Positions 1-8,490 of a DNA stretch of 64,000 nt are shown here, piece by piece (position 1 is the first letter of the stretch; each line of letters begins with the position of its first letter). A model generated the notes under the pieces. The model ran no database searches. It had not been told where the DNA came from and saw nothing but the letters and a program-made list of their open reading frames with translations. This DNA is from Croceicoccus estronivorus (lineage in GTDB: Bacteria; Pseudomonadota; Alphaproteobacteria; Sphingomonadales; Sphingomonadaceae). The DNA is taken from NCBI RefSeq assembly GCF_001625325.1, contig NZ_JRQQ01000010.1, forward strand, positions 113,491 to 177,490, written 5' to 3'. A program made the translations under genes and the position numbers.

Positions 1-650
1 GCACGGGACGTAACATGCAGGATTTTACGCGCGAAGAGCAGCGCATATTGCTGGACTATGGCGCGGAAAAGCTGGTCGCGGCAGGGGCTCCGTTCCCGCT
101 GGCGTTTCGCGCCGGTAATTACGGTGCCAATGACGACACTCTGCTCGCGCTTGCGGATTGCGGGATTGTATATGACTCCAGCTTTCCTGCGGGATTGGTG
201 GGTGGCGACTGTGCCGTTGGCTTGCCACCTGGAAATTGCATGCCAGTTTCCCGAGGCCCCGTCGCAGAGCTTCCCATTGCGGCGATAGAGGCGGTTGGCG
301 GCGGTTATCGTCATGGGCAGATAACCGCGCTTTCCGCGTGGGAAATGCAGGCGGCGGTTCGCCATGCCGCGTTGGGGGGCTGGCCAGCTTTCGTGCTGGT
401 GTCCCATAGCTTCGAATTGTTTAATCGTGTTCGAGGCGTGGCCAATGTTGTCGTTCGTCGCCGATTTGAGCGATTCTGTACTTGGCTGGGCGCGTGCGGG
501 ATAGCGCGAGGGACGGGTTTCGCAGCGCTCGACCTTGATCCATGTAATGGACCGGAGGCTGGCAAAGCAGCCAAATTGCTACCGCACAATGCGTTGCGCA
601 CCATGCACCGTATGGCGGAACAACTCGTATCCAAGGGCCTCTACGGTTGA
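1..650 (+). CDS. Polysaccharide deacetylase family protein, 5' end cut by window
   Basis: The reading frame is open through the first base of the window, so the N-terminus lies outside; the first internal ATG is at 15. The visible part carries the motif FRAGNYGAND, then HGQITALSAWEM and LVSHSFEL near the middle. This pattern is typical of the C-terminal half of NodB-like polysaccharide deacetylase proteins linked to exopolysaccharide or capsule loci. The metal-binding Asp/His motifs expected near the N-terminus are not visible. Substrate cannot be stated. The next gene, ilvE, is convergent and only 34 bases away. Confidence 0.7.
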   Translation, partial: TGRNMQDFTREEQRILLDYGAEKLVAAGAPFPLAFRAGNYGANDDTLLALADCGIVYDSSFPAGLVGGDCAVGLPPGNCMPVSRGPVAELPIAAIEAVGGGYRHGQITALSAWEMQAAVRHAALGGWPAFVLVSHSFELFNRVRGVANVVVRRRFERFCTWLGACGIARGTGFAALDLDPCNGPEAGKAAKLLPHNALRTMHRMAEQLVSKGLYG

Positions 651-684
651 ATTGATGCTGTAGAATTGTGACGCGGCAGGCGTC

Positions 685-1782
685 TTACCCCAGTTTCATG
701 ACCCAGCCGTATTTATCTTCGATCGTGCCACGTTGGATGCCCACCAGCCGTTCACGGAACTTCTGAGTCAACTGTCCCGGCCCGCCCGATCCGATGGTTA
801 TTTCACCGTCATGGCCAGCGAGCTTGCCAACCGGGGTAACGACGGCTGCTGTGCCGCAGGCGAATGTTTCGAGCAGACGACCAGAGGCGGCGTCTTCGCG
901 CCATTGATCGAGGCTGTAACGTTCCTCATGAACGTCCAGTCCTTCTTCCCGCGCGAGAGTCAGCAGGCTGTTACGAGTGATTCCTGGAAGGATCGTTCCG
1001 GTTAGCGGCGGCGTAACGATTCGCCCATCGTCGAAAATGAAGAACAGGTTCATCCCGCCCAGTTCTTCAATCCACTTGTGCTCTTCCGCGTCGAGGAACA
1101 CGACCTGATCGTGCCCGCGTTCGATCGCTTCGGCCTGGGGGACGAGGCTCGCGGCATAGTTCCCACCGCATTTCGCTGCGCCTGTTCCGCCCGGCGCGGC
1201 GCGGGAATAGTCGCGGCTGACCCAGATCGAGACCGCCGGGGCGCCTGATTTGAAGTAATTGCCGGCAGGGCTGGCGATTACGAGATATTTGTATTTCCTG
1301 GATGGGCGGACACCGAGGAATGCTTCCGATGCAAACATGAACGGCCGCAGATATAGCGAGCCGCCTTCGAGGCTGGGGAACCACTCGCGGTCGGTTTCGA
1401 CCAGCAGGCGGACCGATTCGACAAAAACGTCTTCGGGTAATTCCGGCATGGCCAGACGCTTGGCAGATTCGTTAAACCGCGCGGCGTTGGCTTCGGGGCG
1501 AAACAGCGCAAGCCCGCCATCGGCCTGCTTGTAGGCCTTCAGCCCTTCAAAGACTTCCTGCGCGTAATGAAGCACGGCGGTCGCCGGGTCGAGGCTGAGC
1601 GGTGCGCGCGGACCAATGGCCGCATTGTGCCAGCCCTTGCCCTCTTCCCAGTCAATCGTGACCATATGATCGGAAAACACCGAACCGAAACCGGGATTGG
1701 CGAGCGCCGCCACCCGCTGCGCTTCGCCGGTAGGCGCAGGGTGGGGAAGACGTTCGAATGTAATGCCCGGATTGTCGGCCAT
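685..1782 (-). CDS. ilvE: Branched-chain amino acid aminotransferase
   Basis: Transfers the amino group between glutamate and the 2-oxo acids of valine, leucine and isoleucine (PLP fold type IV, cytosolic). The 365-residue product has the family motifs LHYAQEVFEGLKAY, the PLP lysine in GAAKCGGNYA (about Lys204), EELGGMNLFF and GTAAVVTPVG. I chose ATG at 1782, which has GAGAGG about nine bases upstream. A GTG at 1794 would add four residues but overlaps that site. It stands alone; the leucine gene leuB is 3.5 kb away on the other strand. Confidence 0.95.
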   Translation of the reverse strand: MADNPGITFERLPHPAPTGEAQRVAALANPGFGSVFSDHMVTIDWEEGKGWHNAAIGPRAPLSLDPATAVLHYAQEVFEGLKAYKQADGGLALFRPEANAARFNESAKRLAMPELPEDVFVESVRLLVETDREWFPSLEGGSLYLRPFMFASEAFLGVRPSRKYKYLVIASPAGNYFKSGAPAVSIWVSRDYSRAAPGGTGAAKCGGNYAASLVPQAEAIERGHDQVVFLDAEEHKWIEELGGMNLFFIFDDGRIVTPPLTGTILPGITRNSLLTLAREEGLDVHEERYSLDQWREDAASGRLLETFACGTAAVVTPVGKLAGHDGEITIGSGGPGQLTQKFRERLVGIQRGTIEDKYGWVMKLG

Positions 1783-1897
1783 GGGGACAGCCACCTCTCA
1801 TACTTTGTAGTGCCGCGCGCGGGTAAGCCGATGTGCGGTTTCGCGCAAGAGGGAAGGCATCAATCAGATCGAGAGGGACGTGGCATTCAGGCAATGA

Positions 1898-1934
1898 GAA
1901 AGGCCGCCCCGGCCCGTACCAGGTGCGGCCTTTC
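1898..1934. terminator. Inverted repeat, likely terminator of the small minus-strand transcript
   Basis: A 10-bp stem (GAAAGGCCGC at 1898-1907, GCGGCCTTTC at 1925-1934) with a 17-base loop. It lies 56 bases after the stop of the 18-codon ORF at 1990-2046 and before ilvE. The U tract is short on both strands, so termination efficiency is uncertain. The rest of 1783-2285 holds the small ORF and two plus-strand terminators. Confidence 0.5.
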
Positions 1935-1989
1935 GCATGGTCAGCGGCCAGGAAGTGCCGCCCACGAAGCCTTTATCGCTTTTGAATGC

Positions 1990-2046
1990 CTAGCGATAAT
2001 GCTCCGCGCGGAACGTAGCCGACCTCTCTGCTGGACCATGAGACAT
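1990..2046 (-). CDS. 18-residue small ORF with near-perfect Shine-Dalgarno
   Basis: ATG at 2046 to TAG at 1990 encodes MSHGPAERSATFRAEHYR. The sequence before it, AAAGGAGGTGATCC (reverse complement of 2048-2061), is complementary to 14 bases of the 16S rRNA 3' end, and the AGGAGGT core sits six bases from the ATG. A terminator-like hairpin follows at 1898-1934, giving a compact transcript-sized unit. I do not recognise the peptide. It could be a real small protein, a leader peptide or a ribosome-binding decoy RNA. The length alone is weak evidence; the ribosome binding site is the support. Confidence 0.5.
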   Translation of the reverse strand: MSHGPAERSATFRAEHYR

Positions 2047-2141
2047 CGGATCACCTCCTTTCGCGCTGTTTAGCCAAAGTCGCCGTTTTTTGCGGCTGGT
2101 CCGGGGTTTCTCCGAACCTGAGGACAATGTGATTCATGACG

Positions 2142-2174
2142 CGTTGCAACACAAGTCTTGCAATGATTTTTTTT
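2142..2174 (+). terminator. Plus-strand Rho-independent terminator 1
   Basis: CG-TTGCAA and TTGCAA-TG (2142-2149 and 2158-2165) form an 8-bp stem with one G-U pair and an 8-base loop, followed by A and eight Ts (2167-2174). No plus-strand gene is recognised upstream after 650, so the terminated transcript is unknown. Confidence 0.55.
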
Positions 2175-2195
2175 GGCGTCAAAATCGGTATTTCG

Positions 2196-2221
2196 GGCCG
2201 GTTATCCACCGGCCTTTTTTC
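2196..2221 (+). terminator. Plus-strand Rho-independent terminator 2
   Basis: GGCCGGT (2196-2202), loop TATCC, ACCGGCC (2208-2214), then six Ts from 2215. A strong classical terminator 22 bases after the first one. It points the same way and also has no recognised gene upstream. It may additionally block antisense transcription into the lipoprotein gene at 2286-2807. Confidence 0.7.
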
Positions 2222-2285
2222 TTTTCCCTCAAGTTCGCTCCCGCAGGCCGTCAGGCGACGCTTGCGCCCGAACTTGGGCAGCGGG

Positions 2286-2807
2286 TTAGCGACAGTCTTC
2301 GATTACGCGCGAAACCTCGACCCAACTGGGCAGGTAAAGCGTTGGGAGGCCTTGGACTTCCACTGCAAAGCGTCCCTTGGAAAACGCCATCGCATCAAGC
2401 AGCGGGTCGCGGGGCGCAAGCGAAGCGGTCACGCGTCCGGCATCCGGTCTTGCGTCAAGCAGGCGGGTAGTCGTCTCGGTAAGGATGCGCATGGGAACTG
2501 TTCCCGCAGCGGTCCCCGTACGGGACAGGAGGATGCGGCCGGAACCGCGCTCGCAGGTCATCGTGAATACGCTGGTGCCGCTGCCATAGGTGGCGCGGCT
2601 GGCAGCGTAGGACCAATCCCCTGGTGTACGCGGCGCATCCATCCAGTTGCTTGGCGCAGGGGGAGGTAGAGCCGGCTTTGGTGCCGGTTTCGGCGCTACC
2701 GGTGCCGGGGGCGGGGCGGGGGGCTGAGGTACACAGGCTGCTAGGGTGAACAGGGAGATGCCGATGAAGGCAGATGCAAGGCGTGTGGCGGCATGTTTGG
2801 CTATCAT
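2286..2807 (-). CDS. Putative lipoprotein with proline-rich linker
   Basis: The 173-residue product starts MIAKHAATRLASAF and has a lipobox (LAAC, Cys about 25), so it should be exported and lipid-anchored. A Pro/Ala/Lys-rich linker follows (about residues 26-55), then a C-terminal domain of about 115 residues with no family I recognise. The frame is open further upstream, but ATG at 2807 puts the signal peptide at the N-terminus. It is divergent from tlyA, with 64 bases between the two chosen starts. Confidence 0.75.
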   Translation of the reverse strand: MIAKHAATRLASAFIGISLFTLAACVPQPPAPPPAPVAPKPAPKPALPPPAPSNWMDAPRTPGDWSYAASRATYGSGTSVFTMTCERGSGRILLSRTGTAAGTVPMRILTETTTRLLDARPDAGRVTASLAPRDPLLDAMAFSKGRFAVEVQGLPTLYLPSWVEVSRVIEDCR

Positions 2808-2871
2808 TCCGCAATGATGGCGCGAAGCCGGTGCTGGCTCAAGAGGCATGAAAGGGCTATCGGCTGAGGGC

Positions 2872-3609
2872 ATGGCCGGAAAACAACGCATTGACCAATT
2901 GCTCGTCGCGCGCGGGCTCGCTGAAAGCAGGGCTCGTGCACAGGCATTGGTGATGGCTGGGCTGGTCATGATTGGTGACCGCAAGGCTGAAAAACCTGGT
3001 CAGCAGGTGGCCGAAGATGTGGAAATCGTGCTCAAGGGTCGCGATCATCCATGGGTTTCTCGTGGCGGAATCAAGCTTGCTCATGCGCTGGAACATTTCC
3101 GGCTCGATCCGGCCGGTTTGGTGGCGATGGACATCGGCAGTTCGACAGGAGGCTTCACTGACGTCCTGTTGAACAAGGGTGCGGATCATGTCTTTGCGGT
3201 CGATTCCGGCACTAACCAGCTTGCCTGGAAATTGCGTCAGGACCCACGCGTAACGGTTCTGGAACAAACCAGCGCCCGTGTTCTGACACCGGAAATGATC
3301 AGTGCCGATTGCGGCTGGGTAGTTTGCGATGCTTCCTTCATTTCCTTGCGTAAGGTATTGGAAGTACCCTTGAAACTGGCTGCTCCGCACTGCCGCCTGG
3401 TCGCTTTGATCAAGCCGCAGTTCGAAGTGGGCAAGGGTGAGGTGGGCAAGGGAGGCGTGGTGCGCGATCCTGTATTACATGCTCGGGTGTGTGACGAAGT
3501 GCGGCATTGGCTCGAACAGGAGGGCTGGCGCATTGACGGGATCGTCGAAAGTCCGATCACCGGTCCGGAAGGCAACGTCGAATTCCTGATTGCGGCAGAA
3601 CGTGGTTGA
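2872..3609 (+). CDS. tlyA: TlyA family rRNA 2'-O-methyltransferase / hemolysin A-like
   Basis: An N-terminal S4 RNA-binding domain (KQRIDQLLVARGLAESRARA, about residues 4-60) is followed by an FtsJ-like SAM methyltransferase domain with VSRGGIKLAHAL and the SAM-binding motif DIGSSTGGFTD. Known family members 2'-O-methylate 16S and 23S rRNA cytidines; hemolysin is a historic name. ATG at 2872 gives 245 residues and begins just before the S4 domain. An in-frame ATG at 2848 would add eight residues. Confidence 0.9.
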   Translation: MAGKQRIDQLLVARGLAESRARAQALVMAGLVMIGDRKAEKPGQQVAEDVEIVLKGRDHPWVSRGGIKLAHALEHFRLDPAGLVAMDIGSSTGGFTDVLLNKGADHVFAVDSGTNQLAWKLRQDPRVTVLEQTSARVLTPEMISADCGWVVCDASFISLRKVLEVPLKLAAPHCRLVALIKPQFEVGKGEVGKGGVVRDPVLHARVCDEVRHWLEQEGWRIDGIVESPITGPEGNVEFLIAAERG

Positions 3610-3729
3610 CGGTGGAATGGATCTCGCCCGCAATTTTCAGGGCGTCCCGTCTGGGAACAAGGTTAATCAGCGAGTTGCATGCCGGGGCACTAGCCGTCAG
3701 TATCACCTGCGAATCATGAGGTTTTGCCG

Positions 3730-4284
3730 ATGAATCTCCTCGCCTCGCGTGGGCAATTGCGGGCGAGTTTCGCTCGCTGGGCGCTATTGCTTGTCCCGGC
3801 CGTTCTTCTGGCTGGCTTTCTGTCTGGCGAATTTTCAGGCAGCGGGCCGGACAATCTTTGGTTTGCCTCGCTTGAAAAGCCCGGCATCTATCCTCCGCCG
3901 GCGACGTTCGGAATTGTCTGGACGATTCTCTATGCCTTGATGGGGCTGGCTTTTGCGATTGTTTGCTCCTCTTGGGGCGCGCGGGGGCGTGGCGCGGCAA
4001 TCGGCGCCTTTCTTATCCAGCTCGGATTGAACCTTGCATGGTCCCCCGTTTTCTTCGGCGCGCACCAGATCAGTGCCGCGTTGGTGCTGTTGGTCGTCCT
4101 TGATGTGTTCGTGCTGATTACGCTGGCATTGTTCTGGCGAATTCGCTGGTATGCCGGCTTGCTGTTCGTCCCGTATCTGGCCTGGGTATTGTTTGCATCG
4201 CTGCTGACCTGGCAGTTCCTCGAACTGAACCCGGGCGCCGATGGCAGGGAAGTTTCCGGCGCAGTGCAGCGGATAGAGCTGTAG
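3730..4284 (+). CDS. tspO: TspO/MBR family tryptophan-rich sensory protein
   Basis: A 184-residue membrane protein with about five hydrophobic segments. The signature region reads LEKPGIYPPPATFGIVWTIL, then LNLAWSPVFFG, both diagnostic of TspO. Family members bind porphyrins or other ligands in the membrane and affect pigment or stress regulation; the role here is unknown. ATG at 3730 has GAGG eight bases upstream; an in-frame TTG at 3724 is less likely. The sequence before the first membrane segment is longer than in short TspO proteins. Confidence 0.88.
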   Translation: MNLLASRGQLRASFARWALLLVPAVLLAGFLSGEFSGSGPDNLWFASLEKPGIYPPPATFGIVWTILYALMGLAFAIVCSSWGARGRGAAIGAFLIQLGLNLAWSPVFFGAHQISAALVLLVVLDVFVLITLALFWRIRWYAGLLFVPYLAWVLFASLLTWQFLELNPGADGREVSGAVQRIEL

Positions 4285-4350
4285 CTATCGTTTGCCGCTG
4301 CAAAGCGTGAAACGCTGGACAAGCGTGGCAGGGCGCACCAAATAGCGCGC

Positions 4351-4599
4351 ATGCAAAGTGAAAATCCCCTGATCGCCGATTTCGTCAAGCTGATGAACAG
4401 CGCTGCCGGCACATTCGCCGGCATGACTCGGGAAGCGCGTGACGGCGCGCGGGAGCGTTTGAAAGAAACCCTGGGCGGGCTCGATTTTGTGAGCCGGGAA
4501 GAATTCGATGCCGTCAAGGACATGGCGGCGAAAGCCCGCGAGGAAAACGAGGCGCTGTCGGAACGCCTTGCCGCACTGGAAGCCAAGCTGGCGAAATAG
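4351..4599 (+). CDS. ubiK: UbiK-like accessory factor (BMFP domain)
   Basis: An 82-residue protein whose C-terminal half is a coiled coil: VSREEFDAVKDMAAKAREEN followed by Leu/Glu/Ala heptads. This is the BMFP/UbiK pattern. UbiK binds UbiJ and helps ubiquinone synthesis in proteobacteria; the older name is YqiC. The call rests on the VSREEFD motif and size. It sits between tspO and recO on the same strand. Confidence 0.75.
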   Translation: MQSENPLIADFVKLMNSAAGTFAGMTREARDGARERLKETLGGLDFVSREEFDAVKDMAAKAREENEALSERLAALEAKLAK

Positions 4600-4646
4600 C
4601 TTGGGCAGGTTGCGCAAACCGGGATGAGAGGCCACATCCTGGCCTG

Positions 4647-5249
4647 ATGGAAATCCGCACGCCTGCCATAATTTGTGCAACACGCGCACATGGCGAAACG
4701 GCGGTTATCGTCCGCCTTCTGACAGAACACTATGGTCTTGTCGCAGGGTATGTCGCTGGCGGCAGGGGAAGAGGCCTGCGGCCTGTCGTCATCCCGGGAA
4801 ACCTCGTCTCGGCAGAGGTCCGGGCGAAATCCGATAGTCAGTTACCCTTCGTAAAACTGGAGTTGCTGGAGAGTCGGGGGCCGTGGCTGGCCGAGCCGTT
4901 GCCTGCGGCCGCGATCACGTGGGCCAGTGCACTGACTGCCAGTACGCTGCCGGAACGCCATTCCTTTCCTGCGCTCTATTCGGCGCTCTCGGCCCTGTTG
5001 ACTGCGATTTGCCATGCCCCTTCGGCCCGTGGCTGGGCTGAGGCTCTGTTGCGGTACGAGGCACTGTTGCTGCGAGAACTGGGCTACGGTGGCGATGCAC
5101 CCGGAGCGGACGCGGAATGGACCGATGACCTGTCCGCCTTCGACCGGATGGGTATCTTGATAGAACGATACTGCCTTGCCGACCGGCGCGGAATGATTAT
5201 GGCGGCCCGCACAATGTTGCGCGACCGGCTCGCCCGGATCGCCGGTTAG
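4647..5249 (+). CDS. recO: DNA repair protein RecO
   Basis: RecO anneals single strands and loads RecA with RecR in the RecFOR gap-repair route. The 200-residue product begins with the OB-fold motif RTPAIICATRAHGETAVIVRLLTEHYGL, interrupted here only for length limits by HGETA, and continues with GYVAGGRGRG. The helical C-terminus has RYEALLLRELGYGG, typical of RecO. It is shorter than the E. coli protein (about 240 residues), as is usual when the zinc-binding region is reduced. The leuB start follows 21 bases after the stop. Confidence 0.9.
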   Translation: MEIRTPAIICATRAHGETAVIVRLLTEHYGLVAGYVAGGRGRGLRPVVIPGNLVSAEVRAKSDSQLPFVKLELLESRGPWLAEPLPAAAITWASALTASTLPERHSFPALYSALSALLTAICHAPSARGWAEALLRYEALLLRELGYGGDAPGADAEWTDDLSAFDRMGILIERYCLADRRGMIMAARTMLRDRLARIAG

Positions 5250-5270
5250 GCACAATCAGGAAGGTTTCCC

Positions 5271-6329
5271 ATGAAGATCGCGGTTTTCGCCGGTGACGGT
5301 ATCGGCCCTGAAATCATGACGCAGGCGCTGCGCGTTCTGGACGCACTCGATCTGCCTGATGTGACGCTGATGGAAGGGTATGTTGGCGGGGCAGGCTATC
5401 GCCAACTCGGGCACCCACTTCATGCCGATACAATTGCAATCGCGCATGAGGCGGACGCGATTCTGTTTGGCGCCGTGGGGGATTTCGAATGCGATAATCT
5501 CGAACGCCATTTGCGCCCGGAGCAGGCCATTCTGGGCCTGCGCCGCGAATTGACGCTGTTCGCCAACTTGCGCCCTGCGACGATGTTTCCGGGTTTGGAG
5601 GAAATGTCCGCGCTGCGCCCTGAAGTCGCCGGTGCGATCGACATGCTGATCGTGCGTGAGTTGAACGGGGATGTCTATTTCGGTGAAAAGGGCTTCCGGA
5701 CCAATGCTGCAGGTGAGCGCGAAGGTTATGACGTGATGTCATATTCCGAGAGTGAAGTCCGGCGAATTGCCCACGTGGCATTTCGTGCGGCTCAAGGGCG
5801 TAAGGGACGACTGTGCTCTGTCGATAAGGCCAACGTGCTGGAAACCTTCCAGCTATGGCGGGATGTGGTGACGGAAGTCGGCGCCGGATATCCCGACGTG
5901 GAATTGAGCCATATGTACGTCGATAACGCTGCGATGCAGCTGGTGCGCGATCCGGGACAGTTCGATGTCATCGTTACCGGCAACATGTTCGGAGATATCT
6001 TGTCGGATCAGGCGAGCATGTGTGTCGGCTCGATCGGGCTGCTGGCCAGCGCAGCACTGGGTGAGACGCAGACTCAATATGGGACCAAGGGTCTGTTTGA
6101 ACCGATCCATGGCAGTGCACCTGACATTGCCGGGCAAGGCAAGGCCAATCCGATGGCAATGATTCTCAGCCTCGCGATGATGCTCCGGCACAGTTTTGGC
6201 CGTGATGCGGAGGCCGCGCGTATCGAAGCCGCGGTGGCCAGGGCTCTTTCCGACGGCATACGTGGCGGGGATCTGGGGGGAAGCGCCGGAACCGTCGAAG
6301 TAGGCGACGCCGTGCTGCAGCGCCTCTAA
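5271..6329 (+). CDS. leuB: 3-isopropylmalate dehydrogenase
   Basis: Oxidatively decarboxylates 3-isopropylmalate with NAD+ in leucine synthesis. The 352-residue product has GDGIGPEI at the N-terminus, [26 protein letters not shown] and the C-terminal [16 protein letters not shown], covering substrate- and NAD-binding motifs of the isocitrate/isopropylmalate dehydrogenase family. GGAAGG lies ahead of ATG 5271. The other leu genes are not in this window. Confidence 0.95.
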   Translation: MKIAVFAGDGIGPEIMTQALRVLDALDLPDVTLMEGYVGGAGYRQLGHPLHADTIAIAHEADAILFGAVGDFECDNLERHLRPEQAILGLRRELTLFANLRPATMFPGLEEMSALRPEVAGAIDMLIVRELNGDVYFGEKGFRTNAAGEREGYDVMSYSESEVRRIAHVAFRAAQGRKGRLCSVDKANVLETFQLWRDVVTEVGAGYPDVELSHMYVDNAAMQLVRDPGQFDVIVTGNMFGDILSDQASMCVGSIGLLASAALGETQTQYGTKGLFEPIHGSAPDIAGQGKANPMAMILSLAMMLRHSFGRDAEAARIEAAVARALSDGIRGGDLGGSAGTVEVGDAVLQRL

Positions 6330-6420
6330 AAACATGCGCCGGGGAACTTTCTTTCCCGATCGCCCGTTGGTCGGACAGGTGCTCGCAACGAGCGGGCCGT
6401 CCTGAAAAAGGAGCGCGATC

Positions 6421-6603
6421 ATGGAATTTATCCTCGGAATTGTTGTCCTGGTTCTTGATATCTGGGCTATCGTCAGTGTGCTGGGCAGCGGGTCTTCCGG
6501 AATGTCCAAGCTATTGTGGACAATAGGCATCATCGTATTCCCGGTGGTTGGTTTCATCGTCTGGTATCTGGCCGGGCCGAAGGGCCGGGCTGCCATGGCC
6601 TGA
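6421..6603 (+). CDS. Small membrane protein, PLDc_N-like
   Basis: A 60-residue protein with two hydrophobic helices separated by a short Gly/Ser turn (SGSSGMSKLLW), ending WYLAGPKGR. The second helix with its basic end matches the phospholipase D N-terminal (PLDc_N) membrane module that occurs alone in many small bacterial proteins. GGAG sits eight bases before the ATG and a strong terminator follows, so it is probably expressed as a single gene. Function unknown. Confidence 0.75.
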   Translation: MEFILGIVVLVLDIWAIVSVLGSGSSGMSKLLWTIGIIVFPVVGFIVWYLAGPKGRAAMA

Positions 6604-6631
6604 GTCAGCCACTTAAAATGCGAATGCAGAT

Positions 6632-6664
6632 CTGCCCCGGTGCAAACCGGGGCAGTTTCGTTTT
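6632..6664 (+). terminator. Rho-independent terminator
   Basis: CTGCCCCGGT (6632-6641), loop GCAA, ACCGGGGCAG (6646-6655), then TTTCGTTTT. A perfect 10-bp GC-rich stem after the small membrane protein gene. Confidence 0.85.
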
Positions 6665-6713
6665 GGATTGAACGAACTTGCTCCACCGGGCGCGCAGGCC
6701 TAAATGCGCGGCC

Positions 6714-7922
6714 ATGAAGAGAGACACTGGCCAGAACCGTTCGATCACGTCCAAGTGGCGGCCCGCTACACGTGCGGTCCGTGCCGGCACCTGGCGGTCG
6801 GAGCAGGGCGAAACGAGCGAAGCGTTGTTCCTCACGTCCGGCTATTGCTACGATGATGCGGCGACCCCTGCCGCGCGCTTTGCCGGCGAAGAACCGGGAA
6901 TGACGTATTCCCGCACGCAAAACCCCACGGTTCAGATGCTGGAAGAACGCATTGCGATGATGGAAGGGGCGGAGGCTTGCCGCGTCCAGGCCTCAGGCAT
7001 GGCGGCGATGACGGCGGCCATGCTTTGCCAGTTGTCTGCCGGCGATCATATGGTGATTGCACAGGCTGCTTTCGGGCCAACCCGCTGGGTGACGGATAAT
7101 CTTCTGCCGCGTTTCGGGATCGAGACGACGCCGGTCGATGGCCGCGATCTCGATGCGTGGAAGGCGGCAATCCGGCCCAATACGAAGATGTTCTTCTTCG
7201 AAACGCCTGCCAATCCGACCATGGATATCGTCGATATCGAGGCAGTATGCGGGCTCGCGCGCGAGCATGGCATCCGGAGCGTGGTGGATAATGCTTTCGC
7301 TACCAGCGCAATGCAGCGCCCGCTGGAATTTGGCGCCGATGTTGTCGCCTATTCGGTCACGAAGCTGATGGACGGGCAGGGCCGGGTTCTTGCCGGGGCA
7401 GTGTGCGGTTCGGCGGAATTCATCAATTCCGTGTTGCTGCCATTTCAGCGGAATACGGGGCCGACCCTGTCGCCATTCAACGCCTGGGTGGTGCTCAAGG
7501 GGTTGGAAACGCTTGAACTGCGTGCCGAGCGGCAGGCGGACAACGCTTTGGAGGTTGGGCGTTTCCTTGAGAAACGCGTGCCGCGTATCCTGCATCCGGG
7601 TTTGGAAAGCCATCCGCAATATGATCTCGTTCAGAAGCAGATGATACGCCCCGGTTCGATCTTTGCGTTTGAGATCGACGGTGGCCGCGCGGCGGCGCAC
7701 GGGATTCTCGATGCTCTGGAACTGATCGATATCTCGAACAATATCGGTGATTCCAAAACCCTGATGACTCATCCGGCCACGACCACCCATTCGAGCCTGG
7801 CGCCGGACGTACGCGCCGCCATGGGGGTGAGCGACGGTATGCTGAGGATCAGTGTCGGGCTGGAAGATCCGCAGGACGTGATCGAGGATCTGGACCAGGC
7901 GTTGCGCAAGGCTGGTCTATAG
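6714..7922 (+). CDS. metZ: O-succinylhomoserine sulfhydrylase
   Basis: Makes homocysteine from O-succinylhomoserine and sulfide (direct sulfhydrylation in methionine synthesis); a PLP enzyme of the Cys/Met metabolism family. It has YSRTQNPTVQMLEERIA, ETPANPTMDIVDI and the PLP lysine in YSVTKLMDGQGR (about Lys217), a form typical of MetZ rather than cystathionine beta-lyase. I chose ATG at 6714 (402 residues); a TTG at 6678 would add twelve residues that do not look conserved. Acetyl- versus succinyl-homoserine specificity is inferred from alphaproteobacterial relatives. Confidence 0.85.
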   Translation: MKRDTGQNRSITSKWRPATRAVRAGTWRSEQGETSEALFLTSGYCYDDAATPAARFAGEEPGMTYSRTQNPTVQMLEERIAMMEGAEACRVQASGMAAMTAAMLCQLSAGDHMVIAQAAFGPTRWVTDNLLPRFGIETTPVDGRDLDAWKAAIRPNTKMFFFETPANPTMDIVDIEAVCGLAREHGIRSVVDNAFATSAMQRPLEFGADVVAYSVTKLMDGQGRVLAGAVCGSAEFINSVLLPFQRNTGPTLSPFNAWVVLKGLETLELRAERQADNALEVGRFLEKRVPRILHPGLESHPQYDLVQKQMIRPGSIFAFEIDGGRAAAHGILDALELIDISNNIGDSKTLMTHPATTTHSSLAPDVRAAMGVSDGMLRISVGLEDPQDVIEDLDQALRKAGL

Positions 7923-8025
7923 GGCCAGTGGATGTTCGAATCCCGTAAGCCTGTTTCAGGGGCGTGTGGATTTCGCACTTCCGGCTCTTGCACAACGGAT
8001 GAATCGAGCTAGTCTGAGGCTTGCT

Positions 8026-8424
8026 ATGGAACAGCTATTCCAGCACGCAGCGATCACCGAGGGCGTTACCGTCCGAGTAGCGGTCAACTTTTTGCCAGAA
8101 CAGTCACATGTCTCGGCGGGCAAATGGTTCTGGGTTTATCATATTCGGATCGAGAACCATTCCAGCGATACGATCCAGTTGCTCACCCGGCATTGGCGAA
8201 TTACCGATGGCCGGGGCATGGTCAATCATGTCGATGGCGAAGGTGTCGTCGGTGAACAGCCGATCTTGCCGCCAGGTGGCTCGCACGACTATGTTTCGGG
8301 GTGTCCGCTCACCACGCCGCACGGGTCGATGGAAGGGCATTACACTTTCCGCAAGGAGAATGGGGGCGCCCTTCGAGTCGCCATTCCGTATTTCCCGCTT
8401 GCTGCCCCTGCCACTGCGGATTGA
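8026..8424 (+). CDS. apaG: ApaG domain protein
   Basis: A 132-residue protein of the ApaG/DUF525 beta-sandwich family, with FVWVYHIRIEN-like core (here WFWVYHIRIEN), RHWRITDGRG, VDGEGVVGEQP and the near-terminal YVSGCPL and MEGHY. ApaG is linked to cobalt/magnesium resistance in enterobacteria; its biochemical role is not settled. ATG at 8026 follows CTGAGG by six bases and gives the normal family length. The frame is open back to 7966, but those residues are not family-like. Confidence 0.9.
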   Translation: MEQLFQHAAITEGVTVRVAVNFLPEQSHVSAGKWFWVYHIRIENHSSDTIQLLTRHWRITDGRGMVNHVDGEGVVGEQPILPPGGSHDYVSGCPLTTPHGSMEGHYTFRKENGGALRVAIPYFPLAAPATAD

Positions 8425-8490
8425 CCGGATATATCGGTTGTCCCACGTGACCTTGCGGGGCGGGCCCTGCGCGATTAGACGCAGAAATCC

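Noticed and set aside
2047..2061. Match to the 3' end of 16S rRNA on the plus strand
   Set aside because: Only about 14 bases match and there is no rRNA around it. It is simply the complement of a very strong Shine-Dalgarno on the minus strand.
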